Source: a virus. Taken from it: DNA of 22,271 nt. A program made the translations under genes and the position numbers. Below the pieces are notes generated by a model. The model ran no database searches, was not told the DNA's origin, and was given only the letters and a program-made list of their open reading frames with translations. Of this stretch, positions 21,190 to 22,271 are shown piece by piece. The stretch is from the IMG/VR virus record IMGVR_UViG_3300045425_000093, positions 1 to 22,271 of that record, one strand, 5' to 3'. Positions within the stretch are counted from its first letter, which is position 1; each line of letters opens with the position of its first letter.

Positions 21190-21247
21190 GAGACATCAGA
21201 AAGAGGAACACTCCGAATGCTATGAAGGCTGCGAGGATTGTTAGCAT
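21182..21247 (-). CDS. Possible tiny membrane peptide, 21 aa
   Basis: A 21-codon ORF that starts MLTILAAFIAFGV and is almost wholly hydrophobic, enough for one membrane helix. Its ATG lies one base after the stop of the endonuclease VII-like gene (TAAAATG). Similar tiny hydrophobic ORFs lie at 19170-19265 and 19928-20020. No match to a known small photosystem subunit was recognised. Confidence 0.45.
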   Translation of the reverse strand: MLTILAAFIAFGVFLFLMSLL

Positions 21248-21248
21248 T

Positions 21249-21677
21249 TTATTGGTGCTTTTGTAGGTATTTAATCATTTCTTCCAATACTCCTGAATTT
21301 TCTCCAACATAACCCATAGTTCTATTGCATATATTACAAAGTAGTCCACGAACCTTTCCTGTCTTATGGTCGTGGTCTACATAAAAAACATCAACTCCGC
21401 CACCTCTACCAGATTTTCTACCTTTTGGGTCAGTACTTTCACAAATAGCACAACGATGATTTTGTTGTTCTAATAGAGTATTGTACTCTTCAATACCAAT
21501 ACCATAAACCCTTTTTAGATTTTCATCTCTCTTTTTTATAGGGTCATATTTTTCTTGTTGTTTTTTTACATAACAAGATTTACATTTCCCGTGATATCCA
21601 TACGGTTCTCCATTTCTTATAGTTTGATAAAACTCGGAAAGTGGTTTTATTTGATTACAGATGTTGCAGGTTCTCAT
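21249..21677 (-). CDS. Endonuclease VII-like HNH nuclease next to psbA
   Basis: A 142-residue nuclease with two zinc sites. The first (Cys4, Cys7, Cys32, Cys35) is an N-terminal finger that could bind DNA. The second, with Cys76-x2-Cys79 (RCAICE), Asp101-His-Asp-His104 (YVDHDHKTGKVRGLLC) and Cys114-x2-Cys117-Asn (CNICN), is the recombination endonuclease VII/HNH core. T4 endonuclease VII (gp49) resolves branched DNA, but the finger fusion and position just downstream of psbA fit a free-standing homing endonuclease; a psbA-adjacent homing enzyme (F-CphI) is known from cyanophage S-PM2, although I cannot say this is related. It has its own promoter, set apart from psbA by a terminator. Confidence 0.88.
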   Translation of the reverse strand: MRTCNICNQIKPLSEFYQTIRNGEPYGYHGKCKSCYVKKQQEKYDPIKKRDENLKRVYGIGIEEYNTLLEQQNHRCAICESTDPKGRKSGRGGGVDVFYVDHDHKTGKVRGLLCNICNRTMGYVGENSGVLEEMIKYLQKHQ

Positions 21678-21689
21678 AGTTCTTTTAGT

Positions 21690-21721
21690 TAGTTGAAGTT
21701 ATTATAACATAACTTCAACTA
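21690..21721. repeat. 13-bp perfect inverted repeat over the endonuclease promoter
   Basis: TAGTTGAAGTTAT (21690-21702) and ATAACTTCAACTA (21709-21721) pair perfectly around a 6-nt loop. It covers the -10 box and most of the spacer of the promoter at 21701-21729. Such placement suits an operator, or a hairpin at the 3' end of psbA transcripts. Confidence 0.75.
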
Positions 21722-21729
21722 TTTAGCAA
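21701..21729 (-). promoter_or_regulatory. Sigma-70-like promoter for the endonuclease
   Basis: TTGCTA (21724-21729), a 17-nt spacer and a full-consensus TATAAT (21701-21706) on the minus strand lie about 24 nt before the endonuclease ATG and just after the psbA terminator. Confidence 0.65.
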
Positions 21730-21731
21730 AT

Positions 21732-21759
21732 AAAAAAAGAGACCCCATAAAGAGGTCTC
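21732..21759 (-). terminator. Rho-independent terminator of psbA
   Basis: On the minus strand GAGACC (21754-21759) pairs with GGTCTC (21739-21744); two inner pairs extend the stem around a short loop. Seven T's follow at 21732-21738. It lies 15 nt after the psbA stop. Confidence 0.88.
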
Positions 21760-21774
21760 CAATTTATAATTTTA

Positions 21775-22271
21775 TCAACCGATTGAAGGTGCAGTTAAAG
21801 CAACAGAAGTTGTTTCAGCAGCAGCAAGGTCTAATGGAAAGTTGTGGGCATTACGCTCATGCATAACCTCCATACCCAACCCAGCTTTGTTCAATATGTC
21901 CGCCCAAGTAGGAATTACATGACCCTGATTATCCAGAATACTCTGGTTAAAATTCAGTCCGTTGAGATTAAAAGCCATTGTAGAAACGCCAAGAGCAGTG
22001 AACCAGATGCCTACAACAGGCCAGGCAGCAAGGAAGAAGTGCAACGAACGTGAGTTATTAAAGGACGCATATTGGAAAATAAGACGACCAAAGTACCCGT
22101 GAGCAGCCACGATGTTGTATGTCTCTTCTTCTTGTCCGAACTTGTAACCATAATTCTGCGATTCAGTTTCTGTGGTCTCACGAACCAAAGAAGAAGTCAC
22201 AAGTGAACCGTGCATCGCAGAGAACAGTGAACCACCGAAGACACCAGCAACACCTAACATATGGAAGGGGT
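21775..22271 (-). CDS. psbA: Photosystem II D1 protein, 3' part
   Basis: The C-terminal part of D1, the reaction-centre core protein of photosystem II, cut by the window edge at about codon 195. Numbering back from the C terminus gives His198 and His215 (HPFHM, AMHG), Phe255, Ser264, His272, and the manganese-cluster ligands His332, Glu333, His337, Asp342 and Ala344 in [14 protein letters not shown]. The 15-residue extension after Ala344 is the CtpA-cleaved tail, so a full-length protein of about 359 aa is expected. All functional residues visible are intact, and no intron interrupts this part. Cyanophages express psbA during infection to keep photosynthesis going as host D1 decays. GC content is higher than in neighbouring genes, as expected for a host-derived gene. 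Confidence 0.99.
   Translation of the reverse strand, partial: PFHMLGVAGVFGGSLFSAMHGSLVTSSLVRETTETESQNYGYKFGQEEETYNIVAAHGYFGRLIFQYASFNNSRSLHFFLAAWPVVGIWFTALGVSTMAFNLNGLNFNQSILDNQGHVIPTWADILNKAGLGMEVMHERNAHNFPLDLAAAETTSVALTAPSIG

Noticed and set aside
21775-22271. Possible group I intron in psbA
   Set aside because: Codons from about 195 to the stop are continuous and match D1 throughout; an intron could only lie beyond the window.
1-22271. tRNA genes, CRISPR arrays, insertion sequences and integrase attachment sites
   Set aside because: No cloverleaf-like segment, regularly spaced repeat, transposase or integrase was seen on either strand.

Overview
This window is part of the genome of a T4-like cyanomyovirus, a contractile-tailed phage of marine Synechococcus or Prochlorococcus. 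The evidence is the combination of T4 baseplate and replication genes (gp4, gp26, gp48, gp51, gp53, gp54, gp32, gp33, gp59) with typical cyanophage auxiliary genes (psbA, phoH, thyX, speD, glutaredoxin). The DNA is AT-rich, the genes are packed with few gaps, and stop/start overlaps (ATGA, GTGA, TTGA, TAATG) are common. All names come from reading the translated sequence; no database search was run.

Region 1 (1-8701, minus strand) is a late structural cluster. In transcription order it encodes gp54-like tube initiator, gp26, gp51, two large tape-measure-like proteins (the second with a tail-lysozyme-like domain), and a gp27-like hub protein. A perfect T4-type late promoter (TATAAATA) precedes gp26. 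A canonical T_TTT_TTC slippery heptamer lies two codons before the gp26 stop, and a -1 shift there would fuse gp26 in frame to gp51. Because the next gene is the tape measure, this resembles the lambda G/GT tail-assembly chaperone arrangement.

Region 2 (8732-11356, plus strand) is the divergent late cluster gp4, gp48, gp53. It starts from a 30-bp spacer holding late promoter motifs in both directions. A second TATAAATA lies at the gp4 stop and precedes a 19-codon leader ORF and a strong but partly sequestered ribosome site for gp48. gp53 abuts gp32 stop to stop, and a strong hairpin inside the end of gp53 probably ends gp32 transcription.

Region 3 (11357-16673, minus strand) holds early and middle DNA-metabolism genes: a 54-aa acidic protein, a 62-aa protein, thyX, two small related proteins on either side of a late-like motif, phoH, a PD-(D/E)XK nuclease, then gp33, gp59, a DUF1825 protein and gp32. 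Near-consensus sigma-70 promoters with exact 17-nt spacers precede the 54-aa gene, gp33 and gp32.

Region 4 (16674-22271, minus strand) is the auxiliary region: speD and its operon, small membrane and Cys-rich proteins, glutaredoxin, two HNH-type endonucleases, a metallophosphoesterase, and the 3' part of psbA, cut by the window end. Several peptides of 21-57 codons sit between the larger genes with stop/start coupling. No gap without a gene exceeds 300 bases. No tRNA, rRNA, CRISPR array, insertion sequence or intron was seen.
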